Translations under genes and position numbers: made by a program
Virus record (IMG/VR): IMGVR_UViG_3300044974_000121
Location: 1 to 42,837 of that record
Source of the DNA: a virus
Direction: 5' to 3' (one strand)
Length of the DNA: 42,837 nucleotides
Notes under the pieces: model-generated
The model's database searches: none
Told to the model about the DNA's origin: nothing
What the model saw: only the letters and a program-made list of their open reading frames with translations
Shown: in pieces, positions 9,796 through 17,543 of the stretch
Numbering within the stretch: the first letter of the stretch is position 1
Layout of the letters: every line of letters starts with the position of its first letter

Positions 9796-10605
9796 ATGGC
9801 TATCTACCCGCAGCCAACCCCTCCTGGTGGGACTGGTGCCGAGATCGACCCAGGGCGACGGTTCGGGTTCCCATCGCGTGATGGGCTGGATGCCTCCCAG
9901 TACAGCGGTTCCACGTCGATGCGGCCTGCTGAGGTATCCGGTTTCGGCCAGAACGCTCAAGCCGTTGCCAGCGGTAGTTGGGTGTACTGGGGAAGGGACA
10001 CCAAGAATGGCAAGGACAGGTTCCTGACGACTTCCCAGGCGAACAACGCCTGGTTCGGGGACGAGAAGATCAAGAGCCGCGTCACCGAGATCATGAACAG
10101 CGCTTTCGGCGACGGCGACTGGACATTCGGCAAGGCCCAGTACTACTGGAACCAGGCTGTGTCTGGAGCGAACTACGGGCTCTACGTCAATAACCAGTAC
10201 CTGCAGCCGCTTGACCTTCTGCCGTCGGTGATAGGCGAGGACGCGAAGAAGAAAGGTGGGGCTGGTGGCGGGGGAGGGCCGACCAGGACGACTCAGATCC
10301 GGCTGACTGACCCGCAGGGCGCTCGGGTGCTTATCGACAATGCCCTTACCCAGTATCTGGGGAGGAGGGCTTCAGCGTCTGAGCAGGCAGAGTTCCTGAA
10401 GGCGCTGAATGTGCAGGAGGCTAGGAATCCAACGGTCACTACTTCCGCTGCTGGTGGTGGTGGGGCCACGGTCGTGACGACTGGCGGGTTCAACCCTTCG
10501 ACGTTCGCTCAGGACTACGCTCAGGGCATGGAAGGCTCGGCTGAGTTCCAGGCAGCGACTACGTATCTTGACGCCTTCATCCAAGCGCTTAGGCCGGTGG
10601 TGTGA
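9796..10605 (+). CDS. Virion-region protein, probable internal/ejection protein 2
   Basis: A 269-aa protein preceded by a GAGGATGTGACAT leader. It has a Pro/Gly-rich N-terminus and a central helical region (SRVTEIMNSAFGDGDWTFGKAQYYWNQAV). A Gly-rich linker near residue 155 is followed by a helical C-terminal part (LIDNALTQYLGRRASASEQ). That C-terminal pattern recurs in the next protein (RRASQLGARLTASELDAI), suggesting the two are related. It is in the same direction and nearly contiguous with the giant protein gene. No enzymatic motif is seen; the structural role is inferred from position. Confidence 0.62.
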   Translation: MAIYPQPTPPGGTGAEIDPGRRFGFPSRDGLDASQYSGSTSMRPAEVSGFGQNAQAVASGSWVYWGRDTKNGKDRFLTTSQANNAWFGDEKIKSRVTEIMNSAFGDGDWTFGKAQYYWNQAVSGANYGLYVNNQYLQPLDLLPSVIGEDAKKKGGAGGGGGPTRTTQIRLTDPQGARVLIDNALTQYLGRRASASEQAEFLKALNVQEARNPTVTTSAAGGGGATVVTTGGFNPSTFAQDYAQGMEGSAEFQAATTYLDAFIQALRPVV

Positions 10606-11576
10606 TGTCAGTCATGGAGCAGTCCCAGGTCAGGGATAAGCGCAAAGGCAAGGGCAACACGAAGGTAAACCCCAACGGCGTCGTCCCCCCTGACCAGTTG
10701 AGCCGTGACGAACTGGCACGCGAGTACGGGTATGCGCTGCAGTTGATCTACTCGGTCCCTGAGTTGAAGAACCTTTTCGAACGGGCGTTCAGCGCGACCA
10801 AGGGGCAGTGGGACACCAAGAAGTTCCAGGCCGCTATCCAGAACACCGACTGGTACAAGACGAACGATGTCTATGCGCGTACCGCGTGGGCCAAGGAATC
10901 GGTTGGCGGCGCTGACTGGGAATCCACCGTCAATACATCCAAGGAGATCGTCAAGCGGAGAGCGTCCCAGTTAGGTGCCAGGCTGACCGCTTCAGAACTG
11001 GACGCGATCACCCGCAGGTACATCTACGAGGGGTGGGGCGAGTCCAGCCGGTCCACGTTCCTGGACAACGCTCTCGCTCAGGAGATCTCCTATCTTCCCG
11101 ACGGGCGGGGTGTCGCTGGTTTCACCGGCCAGGCTGGCACCCTCGTTGACCGTCTCAAGGAACTGGCTATGGCGAACGGTGTTCGCTACGCGGATCCCTG
11201 GTACGAGTCTGAGGCGAGGTCTGTCACCAGCGGGTTGAAGAGCGAGGAAGACAGTTTCAGGGAGATACAGGACCTGGCTGCTAGCCGCTGGCAGCCTTGG
11301 GCTGAGCGGATCCGGGCAGGGCAGACCGCATACGAGTTGGCTTCCCCGTACATCAACCGCATGGCCGACATCCTTGAGATCAACCCGATGTCGATAACCC
11401 TGGACGATCCGTACATCTCCAAGGCAGCGATGGGTGTTGATGGTCAGGCGATGCCGTTGTGGGATTTTGAGCAGCAGTTGCGGAAGGATCCGCGCTGGCT
11501 GAACACGAACCGTGCTCAGAACGATGTGACTGGTATCGCGAGTGCTGTGATGCAGATGTTCGGATTGAGAGGCTGA
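10605..11576 (+). CDS. Virion-region protein, probable internal/ejection protein 3
   Basis: A 323-aa, strongly charged, helical protein. Its ATG overlaps the previous stop (TGATG); a GTG three bases upstream is the alternative. The N-terminus is Lys/Arg-rich (QVRDKRKGKGNTKVNP). The middle carries the segment RRASQLGARLTASELDAITRR, which resembles part of the preceding protein. No known domain is recognised. It sits in the block between the giant protein and the scaffold/capsid genes, consistent with an internal head protein. Confidence 0.6.
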   Translation: MSVMEQSQVRDKRKGKGNTKVNPNGVVPPDQLSRDELAREYGYALQLIYSVPELKNLFERAFSATKGQWDTKKFQAAIQNTDWYKTNDVYARTAWAKESVGGADWESTVNTSKEIVKRRASQLGARLTASELDAITRRYIYEGWGESSRSTFLDNALAQEISYLPDGRGVAGFTGQAGTLVDRLKELAMANGVRYADPWYESEARSVTSGLKSEEDSFREIQDLAASRWQPWAERIRAGQTAYELASPYINRMADILEINPMSITLDDPYISKAAMGVDGQAMPLWDFEQQLRKDPRWLNTNRAQNDVTGIASAVMQMFGLRG

Positions 11577-11577
11577 T

Positions 11578-12582
11578 ATGGCTAATGGCGCACCATTCAC
11601 AATGGATGAACTTGCCGCTGCTATGCCTGGTTATTCTGGGCCTACTTTCACTCAGCCAGTCGACTTGACCAATGTAGGGGCGAGTCCAGCCGGATGGGAT
11701 TTTGGCGGCGGTAGGGGTGGTGGTGGAGGTGAGACTCCTGAGCGTGACTACATGCGGGAGTACTACGAGAGCCTGGAACGTCAGCGGAAAACCAACGCAA
11801 TCGCCGTAATCAAGGGCGTCCTGTCCCAGTATGGGCTTGAATCCCTGTACAGCAAGATCGTTGAGTATGTCCAGAACGGGTACGACGCGGATGCCGTGAT
11901 GGCCCTGATCCGCACGACCCCTGAGTACAAGCAGCGGTTTCCTGCTATGGACGCCCTCGCCAAGAAAGGCAGGGCTATCAGCGAGGCTGAGTACATCAAC
12001 TATGAGCAGACCGCCAGTGGCCTTGAGCGCCGCTACGGCCTGCCTGGCGGGATGCTGATGGGCAAGGTCACGGACCTTCTGAGCAACGAGGTGTCCGCTA
12101 CTGAGTTGAATGACCGGGTGGTGCTGGCGTCCGCTGCGTCTATCCAGGCTCCGCAGGATCTGCGGGACACGTTCCAGCGGTTCTACGGCATCGACCAGGG
12201 TGGCTTGACTGCCTACTTCCTTGACCCGACTGTGGCTACCCCGCTGCTGGAAAAGCGGTATGGGACAGCGATCATCGGCAGGGAGGCCGCTGCTCAGGGC
12301 GTCGGCCTGGATGTGTATGGCGCTGAGAATCTGCAGTCGCTTGGGATCACGCAGGAGCAGGCCCGTCAGGGCTTCGGTGAGGTTGCTGGTGCTCGTGAGT
12401 TGACCACTGGTCGTGGCGATGTGGTGTCTCAGGGCGAGTTGATCTCTGGGACGTTCGGGCAGAGCCAGGAGGCGCAGCGTGCCATTGAGCGTGCCCGTGG
12501 CGGCAGGACGGCTAGGTTCCAGGGTGGCGGTCAGTTCGCGATGGGTGAGCGCGGTTCAGCCCTGGGCACTGCAGCCACCTAA
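11578..12582 (+). CDS. Virion-region protein, probable internal/ejection protein 4
   Basis: A 334-aa protein with a short Gly-rich linker near residue 43 and an otherwise helical body. It ends in a basic, Gly-rich tail (RARGGRTARFQGGGQF). It is the last gene of the first rightward block. Its TAA stop overlaps the first two bases of a 20-bp palindrome (12581-12600), after which a new promoter starts the scaffold/capsid operon. No catalytic motif is recognised; role by context. Confidence 0.6.
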   Translation: MANGAPFTMDELAAAMPGYSGPTFTQPVDLTNVGASPAGWDFGGGRGGGGGETPERDYMREYYESLERQRKTNAIAVIKGVLSQYGLESLYSKIVEYVQNGYDADAVMALIRTTPEYKQRFPAMDALAKKGRAISEAEYINYEQTASGLERRYGLPGGMLMGKVTDLLSNEVSATELNDRVVLASAASIQAPQDLRDTFQRFYGIDQGGLTAYFLDPTVATPLLEKRYGTAIIGREAAAQGVGLDVYGAENLQSLGITQEQARQGFGEVAGARELTTGRGDVVSQGELISGTFGQSQEAQRAIERARGGRTARFQGGGQFAMGERGSALGTAAT

Positions 12583-12600
12583 ACCGACCCAGGTCGGTTT
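12581..12600 (+). repeat. Palindromic element copy 1 (AAACCGACC-CA-GGTCGGTTT)
   Basis: Perfect 9-2-9 inverted repeat. It overlaps the stop codon of the upstream gene and ends four bases before the -35 hexamer of the capsid-operon promoter. This is the only copy directly in front of an obvious promoter on the rightward strand. The central CA reads in the direction of transcription. Confidence 0.95.
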
Positions 12601-12604
12601 ACCG

Positions 12605-12632
12605 TTGACTTCATAAGTAGTGGATGTATGAT
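12605..12632 (+). promoter_or_regulatory. Sigma70-like promoter of the scaffold/capsid operon
   Basis: TTGACT at 12605-12610 and TATGAT at 12627-12632 with a 16-base spacer form a near-consensus promoter. It lies in a gap that separates two structural gene blocks and sits immediately after palindromic copy 1, which could act as an operator or activator site. Confidence 0.7.
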
Positions 12633-12821
12633 CTGAGTCGGATCGGCTGTCGGCCCTGCTGAGAAGCGGGAGCGCTGGCAGGGTCCAGTTCCAGCGGGGT
12701 GTAGCCGCCCCCGGCTGAGTATGAATGGCTTCATGTAACCAGTCATGCCTCAGACAGGCATGTCTTTGAATCCTCCGCACCGCTACTCCCGGTGGTGCGC
12801 GTTTAAGGGAAGGGAAGGGCA
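12633..12821 (+). other. Structured 5' leader of the scaffold/capsid transcript
   Basis: About 190 bases between promoter and scaffold start without a credible gene. It contains a perfect 7-bp hairpin (CATGCCT/AGGCATG, 12744-12762, 5-base loop), complementary CCCTGC/GCAGGG segments near 12654-12684, and a GCACC/GGTGC pairing just before the ribosome site AGGGAAGGGCA. It may set translation level or RNA stability for the most abundant virion protein; this is inference. Confidence 0.45.
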
Positions 12822-13298
12822 ATGTCCGACAACTACACAGATGACGACTTCGACTCCGAAGCAGAGGGATCGGACGGCGATGTCGGCGACATCAAGTCGC
12901 TGCGCCGGGCCGCTAACTCAAAGAAGAAACTGGAGCAGGAACTCGCGAACCTGAAGCGGGAACTCGCCTTCGCTAAGGCAGGCATTGACCTGTCGGACCC
13001 GAAGATGCGGTACTTCGTGAAGGGTTACGACGGTGAGATGACTGCCGACGCTGTCCGTGAAGCAGCGATGGACGCTGGGTTCTTGCAGTCCCAGCAGCCG
13101 CAGCAGCAGACGGAGCAGGTGCCGGTGAGCGTGGCAGCGGCCCAGGACCGTGTGGTTCAGGCAGCGGCTGGCGCGATCAGTCAGGACAACAGCGAGCAGG
13201 CGGCTCTTGCGAGGCTTCAGGCAGCGATGGAAGAAGGCGGAATCGAAGCGATGATGGATGTTGCCCAACAGTACGGAATCCCAATCGGCGAAGGCTAA
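12822..13298 (+). CDS. Scaffolding protein
   Basis: A 158-aa acidic protein directly upstream of the capsid gene, the classic position of a scaffold. The acidic N-terminus (DDDFDSEAEGSDGDVGD) is followed by a coiled-coil-like stretch at about residues 32-52 (KKKLEQELANLKRELAF), then a Gln-rich disordered region and a helical C-terminus (AALARLQAAMEEGGIEAMMD). It starts at an ATG after the ribosome site GGGAAGGGCA. Scaffolds direct procapsid assembly and leave the head before maturation. Sequence identity to a named family was not established; size, charge pattern and place are the evidence. Confidence 0.75.
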   Translation: MSDNYTDDDFDSEAEGSDGDVGDIKSLRRAANSKKKLEQELANLKRELAFAKAGIDLSDPKMRYFVKGYDGEMTADAVREAAMDAGFLQSQQPQQQTEQVPVSVAAAQDRVVQAAAGAISQDNSEQAALARLQAAMEEGGIEAMMDVAQQYGIPIGEG

Positions 13299-13313
13299 GA
13301 AAGGTAAGAAGAA

Positions 13314-14351
13314 ATGCCAGCAGGTACCGGCACCCCTGGTGCCAATCAGAACGGTCCAGCGACGAGCCCGATGTTCTCCCCTGGGGAGATCGTCACCGCT
13401 GCTGGCCCGCTGTCCATCAACGCACCGGCCCCGGTCGTTGACATCACTCTCGGCGGTCAGTTCGTCACGAAGGCGTACGACCTTGCCATCTACCCGTCCC
13501 TCCGCCCTGAACTCATCTTCGATCAGTTCGCGACGGTTAAGGCCACCAACACCACTCACCGTGGTGGCAGTGTCCGGTTCTCGTTCATTAATGACATCGC
13601 TGAGCAGACCACTCCGCTTCTGGAGAACATCGACGTTGACTCGGTGACTCTGTCCAGCAAGGCGCTCACCGTCACGATGCGTGAGTACGGCACCGCTGTC
13701 ACGAACACCGCCCTGATCCGTGGCACCAGCATGGTTGCGCTGGACCCGATCATCGCGGAGCGTGTCGGCTACAACGCTGGTCTGTCGATTGACACCCTCG
13801 CTCGGGTTGCTCTTGACCAGACCACGGTCACCTATGACGATGCTTCGACCGCTTCGGTCGGGTCTGTCGGCAACCTGTCGGGTCCTCTGACTGGCGCTCA
13901 CCTGCGCACTGGTGTTGCGACGCTTCGTGCGAACAATGTTCGTCCGCTGCGTGGCGGCAACTATGTCGCGGTCATCAGCCCGTATCAGGCTCAGCATCTG
14001 TTCTCCGAGACCACTGATACCGGCTTCCGTTGGATGGTCGGCTACGCGGGTGGCGAGGGCACTGCTGGGAACAGCATCTTCATGGGCGAGGTCGGCACCT
14101 ACGAAGGTGTCCGCATCATCGTCAACAACCACCTGACCGACCTGGGTCGTGGGTACCTGATGGGCGCTGAGGCGCTCGCTAAGGCGTACTCCACCGCTCC
14201 TGGCTTCGGGGCGAACCCGAAGACCGTCGTCGCTCCGGTGGTTGACAAGTTGCGCCGGTTTGCCAGCATCGGCTGGTACCACCTGGTCGGGTACAGCATT
14301 TTCCGTGCTGATGCCCTGCTCCAGATCCGTACCCAGTCGACGCTGGTCTAG
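13314..14351 (+). CDS. Major capsid protein, N4-gp56 type
   Basis: A 345-aa protein with the HK97-like features of the N4-gp56 capsid family. These include an early segment LYPS-like (DLAIYPSLRPELIFDQFAT), the RGGSVRFSFIND strand, the LTVTMREYGTAVTNTALIR motif, PYQAQHLF and GYLMGAEALAKAY, and a C-terminal GWYHLVGYSIFRADAL. It is preceded by AAAGGTAAGAAGAA and followed by a large hairpin. Codon use in this gene is noticeably regular (GTC, CTG, ACC), as expected for a highly expressed protein. Family assignment is from recalled family pattern; no search was run. Confidence 0.88.
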   Translation: MPAGTGTPGANQNGPATSPMFSPGEIVTAAGPLSINAPAPVVDITLGGQFVTKAYDLAIYPSLRPELIFDQFATVKATNTTHRGGSVRFSFINDIAEQTTPLLENIDVDSVTLSSKALTVTMREYGTAVTNTALIRGTSMVALDPIIAERVGYNAGLSIDTLARVALDQTTVTYDDASTASVGSVGNLSGPLTGAHLRTGVATLRANNVRPLRGGNYVAVISPYQAQHLFSETTDTGFRWMVGYAGGEGTAGNSIFMGEVGTYEGVRIIVNNHLTDLGRGYLMGAEALAKAYSTAPGFGANPKTVVAPVVDKLRRFASIGWYHLVGYSIFRADALLQIRTQSTLV

Positions 14352-14399
14352 TTGGGCTGCCCCCGCCCTGTTCCTCCCCGGTGGGGCGGGGGCTCAACT
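14351..14399 (+). terminator. GC-rich hairpin after the capsid gene
   Basis: GCCCCCGCCC (14359-14368) pairs perfectly with GGGCGGGGGC (14384-14393), and the flanking AGTTG/CAACT arms can extend the stem. It starts right at the capsid stop and lies just before the ribosome site of the next gene. No T-run follows on the plus strand, so it may act as a partial terminator or 3'-end stabiliser that lowers expression of downstream genes relative to capsid. Confidence 0.6.
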
Positions 14400-14410
14400 A
14401 AGGAGCCTTG

Positions 14411-14572
14411 ATGGCTAAGACGAAGGTGCAGAAGGTGATGGGTGAGTTCAAGCGCGGGACTCTCCATAGCGGATCCAAGAAGGGTCCGAAGGTGACCAGC
14501 AGGAAGCAGGCGGTCGCTATTGCGCTGTCTGAGCAGCGGCGGGCGAAGTCTCGCGGAAAGCGTGGTCGGTGA
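14411..14572 (+). CDS. Small basic protein, DUF6496-like
   Basis: A 53-aa protein rich in Lys/Arg, starting after AAGGAGCCTTG. The pattern KVMGEFKRGTLHSGSKKG followed by VTSRKQAVAIALSEQRR matches the small DUF6496-type proteins common in phage and bacterial genomes, whose function is unknown. It is the first of a run of small basic genes after the capsid. It overlaps the next ATG by one base (TGATG). Confidence 0.75.
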   Translation: MAKTKVQKVMGEFKRGTLHSGSKKGPKVTSRKQAVAIALSEQRRAKSRGKRGR

Positions 14573-15057
14573 TGGCTAAGAAACCTGTCTCCCAGTCTCG
14601 CACCATGTGGGTGAAGGCTGGTGAGGTTGTCAACGGGAAGACCGTGAAGAAGGGCTATCTCGCTCAGTACGGCAAGCCTGAGAAGCGTGTCACCGCTCGG
14701 GTCAAGATCGTGACTGATACGGAGAGCGGCAAGAAGGCTGGCGAGGTTTACAAGTACAAGGCTGGTCGGACTGTCAAGCCTTCTGAAAAGGTCAAGGGGC
14801 CAAAGGGCACCGGTGGCACCGGTGGTGGCGGTGGTGGCGGCGGGGGCGGCGGCGGGGGTGGTGCTAGTAACTACATGACCGCTCCGCGTCTTGGCAAGCC
14901 TGGTGAATACCAGGCCGGGCGTGGGATGAAGACCGTCAAGGTGACTTCCGACCGCGCCCGCACTGCTGGCCGTGCCCGTGCGATGGCTAATCGCGGCAAG
15001 TATCAGATGTACTACAACTGGGAAACCGGCACGTTTGATCGTAAGAAGGTGAAGTGA
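14572..15057 (+). CDS. Basic protein with poly-glycine linker
   Basis: A 161-aa Lys/Arg-rich protein. An N-terminal beta-like part (residues 1-75) and a C-terminal basic part (KTVKVTSDRARTAGRARAMANRGKYQ) are joined by a run of about 14 glycines near residues 84-97. It starts at the ATG overlapping the previous stop. The function is unknown; high positive charge and position in the virion block suggest DNA binding or a structural role in the head. Confidence 0.65.
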   Translation: MAKKPVSQSRTMWVKAGEVVNGKTVKKGYLAQYGKPEKRVTARVKIVTDTESGKKAGEVYKYKAGRTVKPSEKVKGPKGTGGTGGGGGGGGGGGGGGASNYMTAPRLGKPGEYQAGRGMKTVKVTSDRARTAGRARAMANRGKYQMYYNWETGTFDRKKVK

Positions 15058-15058
15058 A

Positions 15059-15721
15059 ATGCCTGGTGTGAAGGATGGTCCCAGGAACCTGGGGAACATG
15101 GGCCGTGGCGCTGGTTCTGGCCGTGGCGCTGGTTCTAGTAGCGGTGGCAGTGCCCGTGCGGCAAAGAAAACGACTCCGTCGAAGACCGCTACTAAGGCTG
15201 CACCTGCTAAGAAAGCCACTCCCGCTAAGAAAGCCACTCCGGTAAAGGCGGCACCTGCCAAGAAGGCCGCTCCTGCTAGGAGCCCTAGGTCTGCTGAGCA
15301 GGCCGCTTCCCGCAGCCAAGCCGCTAAGACAACGTCGCGCTCTCGCACGACTCGCATGTCTGCACCTGCCGGTCAGCAAACGTCAGGCCAGCGTCGCACT
15401 CAAGCGCCTGCTTCTCAGCAGTCTGCCCCTACCGCTCAGCCAAGCCAGGCGTCTTCTGTGCGTGCTGGGATGAGGGCGAAGATGGGTCAGATTGATCCTG
15501 CTTCCCGGTCCGCTTTCAAGATGGCTGGTGTAGCGGCTGGCATCGGTGCCGGTGTTGCTGGTGCTGCCGGTCTGAAGAAGTTGAGCGATATGCGCACTGA
15601 GGAGTACCGGGCTACGAACAAGCCTAAGTTCGCTAAGAAGGGTGATAAGGCTACTGGGAGGGGTGGCGTGAAACTTGTCTGGGACGGCAAGGGCTGGGTC
15701 GCTGCCCCTAAGAAGCGGTGA
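15059..15721 (+). CDS. Histone H1-like Lys/Ala/Pro-rich protein
   Basis: A 220-aa very basic protein. The N-terminal Gly/Ser region is followed at about residues 35-75 by repeats of the PAKKA/TPAKKA type, as in linker histones and the tails of actinobacterial nucleoid proteins. A Ser/Gln/Ala-rich low-complexity region follows. A hydrophobic Gly/Ala segment near residues 157-178 (MAGVAAGIGAGVAGAAGL) could be a membrane helix. The C-terminus is again basic and Trp-containing. A role in condensing packaged or ejected DNA is possible but not shown. Confidence 0.6.
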   Translation: MPGVKDGPRNLGNMGRGAGSGRGAGSSSGGSARAAKKTTPSKTATKAAPAKKATPAKKATPVKAAPAKKAAPARSPRSAEQAASRSQAAKTTSRSRTTRMSAPAGQQTSGQRRTQAPASQQSAPTAQPSQASSVRAGMRAKMGQIDPASRSAFKMAGVAAGIGAGVAGAAGLKKLSDMRTEEYRATNKPKFAKKGDKATGRGGVKLVWDGKGWVAAPKKR

Positions 15722-15730
15722 TCGCTAGTC

Positions 15731-16000
15731 ATGGCTAAGTCTCCTGCGTGGCAGCGGTCTGCCGGGAAGAACCCGAAGGGCGGGTTGAATGCGAAGGGTC
15801 GTGCTTCGGCAAAGGCCCAGGGCATGAATCTGAAGCCCCCGGTGAAGGCAGCGCAAGCCAAGAAGTCCCCTAAGGCCGCTGCCCGCAGGAAGTCTTTCTG
15901 TGCCCGTATGGAGGGCATGAAGGCGAAGAACACGTCGTCTAAGACGGCGAAGAATCCGAATAGCAGGATTAATAAGTCGCTACGAGCATGGGATTGCTGA
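15731..16000 (+). CDS. Small basic protein, DUF6321-like
   Basis: An 89-aa Lys/Arg-rich protein. The opening SPAWQRSAGKNPKGGLNAKG, the middle RKSFCARMEGMKAKN and the ending SRINKSLRAWDC match the conserved pattern I recall for small DUF6321-type phage proteins of unknown function. It ends in the expected WDC. Immediately downstream, another frame reads AEAKRSAKKYPKAK before a stop, which looks like the tail of a lost or frame-shifted gene (see findings). Confidence 0.72.
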   Translation: MAKSPAWQRSAGKNPKGGLNAKGRASAKAQGMNLKPPVKAAQAKKSPKAAARRKSFCARMEGMKAKNTSSKTAKNPNSRINKSLRAWDC

Positions 16001-16056
16001 GGCGAAGCGTTCCGCTAAGAAGTATCCAAAGGCGAAGTGAAAGAAGGTTGATCGTA

Positions 16057-16224
16057 ATGATGAAGAAGCCGATGAAGAAGCCTGATGTGACGATCATGCC
16101 GGTTCGGCCAGGTAAGCCTGGCACTAAGCCGGTTCCTCCTCGCGGTAAGAAGCCTGATGCGACGATCATGCCGGTCAAGTCAGGCGCGAAGAAGCCGATG
16201 AAGAAGATGCAGAGGTACATGTAG
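16057..16224 (+). CDS. Small Lys/Pro-rich protein with internal duplication
   Basis: A 55-aa basic protein preceded by AGAAGGTTGATCGTA. The segment KKPDVTIMPVRPG is repeated as KKPDATIMPVKSG, and KKPMKK occurs at both ends, showing an internal duplication. No family is recognised. It belongs to the run of small basic genes between capsid and fibre. Confidence 0.5.
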   Translation: MMKKPMKKPDVTIMPVRPGKPGTKPVPPRGKKPDATIMPVKSGAKKPMKKMQRYM

Positions 16225-16226
16225 CC

Positions 16227-16367
16227 ATGTGCATGAAGTGCGGGTGCTCAACCCCGAATGACAAGAAGGTCGCTAAGCCGATGATCGTCCCGAATGGATC
16301 GAGCGGGACGAGCAGGGTGGTGCCAGCGACTGACACGAAGCCCGGTGGCTATGACTATGACGACTAA
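16227..16367 (+). CDS. Small Cys-containing protein (46 aa)
   Basis: Begins MCMKCGCS, a cluster of three cysteines (C-x2-C-x-C) that could bind metal. A polar stretch and an acidic end (YDYDD) follow. It starts two bases after the previous stop and overlaps the next gene by 17 bases. No known family; its place suggests a minor virion or assembly protein. Confidence 0.45.
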   Translation: MCMKCGCSTPNDKKVAKPMIVPNGSSGTSRVVPATDTKPGGYDYDD

Positions 16368-16518
16368 GCCGTTCTGGGAGACTGCGAATCCTAGGAAGAA
16401 GTCTCGTCCGTTGTCTGCGTCGCAGAAGTCTGCTGCGAAGGCTAGGGCTAAGGCTGCTGGTCGTCCGTATCCGAATCTGGTTGACAACGCCGCTGTTCGA
16501 CGGAGAAAGAGCAAGTAG
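16351..16518 (+). CDS. Small basic protein (KPFWE...PYPNLVDN type)
   Basis: A 55-aa basic protein with the pattern KPFWETANPRKKSRPLSASQ followed by KAAGRPYPNLVDN and a Lys/Arg end. I recall similar short proteins in many tailed phages, of unknown function. ATG 16351 is used; ATG 16357 is also possible. Its TAG stop overlaps the GTG start of the next gene (TAGTG). Confidence 0.6.
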   Translation: MTMTTKPFWETANPRKKSRPLSASQKSAAKARAKAAGRPYPNLVDNAAVRRRKSK

Positions 16519-16850
16519 TGACTGTTCAGAAGCAACTGCTAGGGCGGGCCACCTACGGTCCCAGGGTCCAGGTCGGTCCTGGGATCAGCCCGCTCTGGCA
16601 GTTCTTCCTGTCGCCGCCAGCGCAGGAGTCGATCCTGATCTACGACGACGGGACCGTGGTTGAGCAGCAGACGTTCGAGAACGAGGACATCAAGGACCCG
16701 AGCGTTCACACGTACATCCTGGGCGGGACGGACTATCGGACTACTGAGGGGTCGTTTGAGTACAACGCGCTGACAGCGGCGGGGTTCACCTGGCGTGACG
16801 TGTACTCAGGGAATACTTACGCCGACGATTACGACACGGATTACAACTAG
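16518..16850 (+). CDS. Hypothetical virion-region protein (110 aa)
   Basis: GTG start overlapping the previous stop. The product is beta-rich, with [29 protein letters not shown] and a Tyr/Asp-rich end ([11 protein letters not shown]). No motif is recognised. Placed between the basic cassette and the fibre gene; a head-tail or fibre-attachment role is only a guess. Confidence 0.55.
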   Translation: MTVQKQLLGRATYGPRVQVGPGISPLWQFFLSPPAQESILIYDDGTVVEQQTFENEDIKDPSVHTYILGGTDYRTTEGSFEYNALTAAGFTWRDVYSGNTYADDYDTDYN

Positions 16851-16859
16851 GAGCAGTGG

Positions 16860-17543
16860 ATGCCGAGCCTGAATCTGCCTACCCCGAATAAGACTCCTGG
16901 GGATGGTGCGCCAGCGGATGACATCAACCTCGTTATTGAGGCGATTAATACGCTGAACTCGGCTGTCACGAATATCGCTGCTGGTCCTACCGGGCCTACG
17001 GGGGATGCTGGACCTACCGGCCCGGCTGGGCCTACGGGTGCCGCGTCCACGGTGACTGGCCCGACTGGGGCTAAGGGTGATGATGGGCCTACGGGTCCGA
17101 CTGGTCCTCAGGGTCCGATTGGGTTGACTGGCCCGACTGGTCCTCCTGGTCAGGCGGCGAATCTTGGTGCTACTGGGCCGACTGGGCCTACTGGTGCTCA
17201 GGGGCCGACTGGGCCTCAGGGTGACGCTGGTCCTGCTGGTGAGGCTGGTGCGGCTGGGGTGACGGGGCCGACCGGCCCTCAGGGCTCTATTGGCCCTACC
17301 GGGCCTACTGGGGCGAGTGGCGCGGCGTCCACGGTCACGGGTCCTACCGGGCCGACTGGTGCGACTGGTGCCGCTGGCGCGGCAGGAGCGACCGGACCTA
17401 CCGGGCCTACTGGACCGACCGGGCCGACTGGCGCTACCGGTGCTGCCGGGGCTACCGGACCGACCGGCCCGACTGGGCCTACGGGTACGTCTGGGACAAA
17501 CGCACCTGAGTTCCTAGGGTCGCTGCTGCTAGGGGGCATGTGA
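16860..17543 (+). CDS. Collagen-like (Gly-Pro-Thr repeat) fibre protein
   Basis: A 227-aa protein. Residues 1-40 form a non-repetitive attachment segment ([19 protein letters not shown]). Residues about 41-215 are collagen-like Gly-X-Y triplets dominated by GPT (about 23 of them), interrupted twice by the same STVT insert. A short hydrophobic C-terminal tail ([11 protein letters not shown]) follows. Such repeats form rod-like trimers in phage fibres. In spore BclA-type proteins GPT threonines are sugar-modified, which is notable because a glycosyltransferase gene overlaps this stop by one base. The ribosome site is AGGAGCAGTGG. Confidence 0.85.
   Translation: MPSLNLPTPNKTPGDGAPADDINLVIEAINTLNSAVTNIAAGPTGPTGDAGPTGPAGPTGAASTVTGPTGAKGDDGPTGPTGPQGPIGLTGPTGPPGQAANLGATGPTGPTGAQGPTGPQGDAGPAGEAGAAGVTGPTGPQGSIGPTGPTGASGAASTVTGPTGPTGATGAAGAAGATGPTGPTGPTGPTGATGAAGATGPTGPTGPTGTSGTNAPEFLGSLLLGGM

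Noticed and set aside
14136-14149. Partial match to the palindromic element (ACCGACCTGGGTCG) inside the capsid gene
   Set aside because: It is fully explained by the coding sequence (LTDLGR), lacks the outer arms and is not near a start codon or promoter.
12918-14282. Leftward 454-codon frame opposite scaffold and capsid
   Set aside because: Antisense shadow of strongly biased capsid codons; the sense proteins match known families and order.
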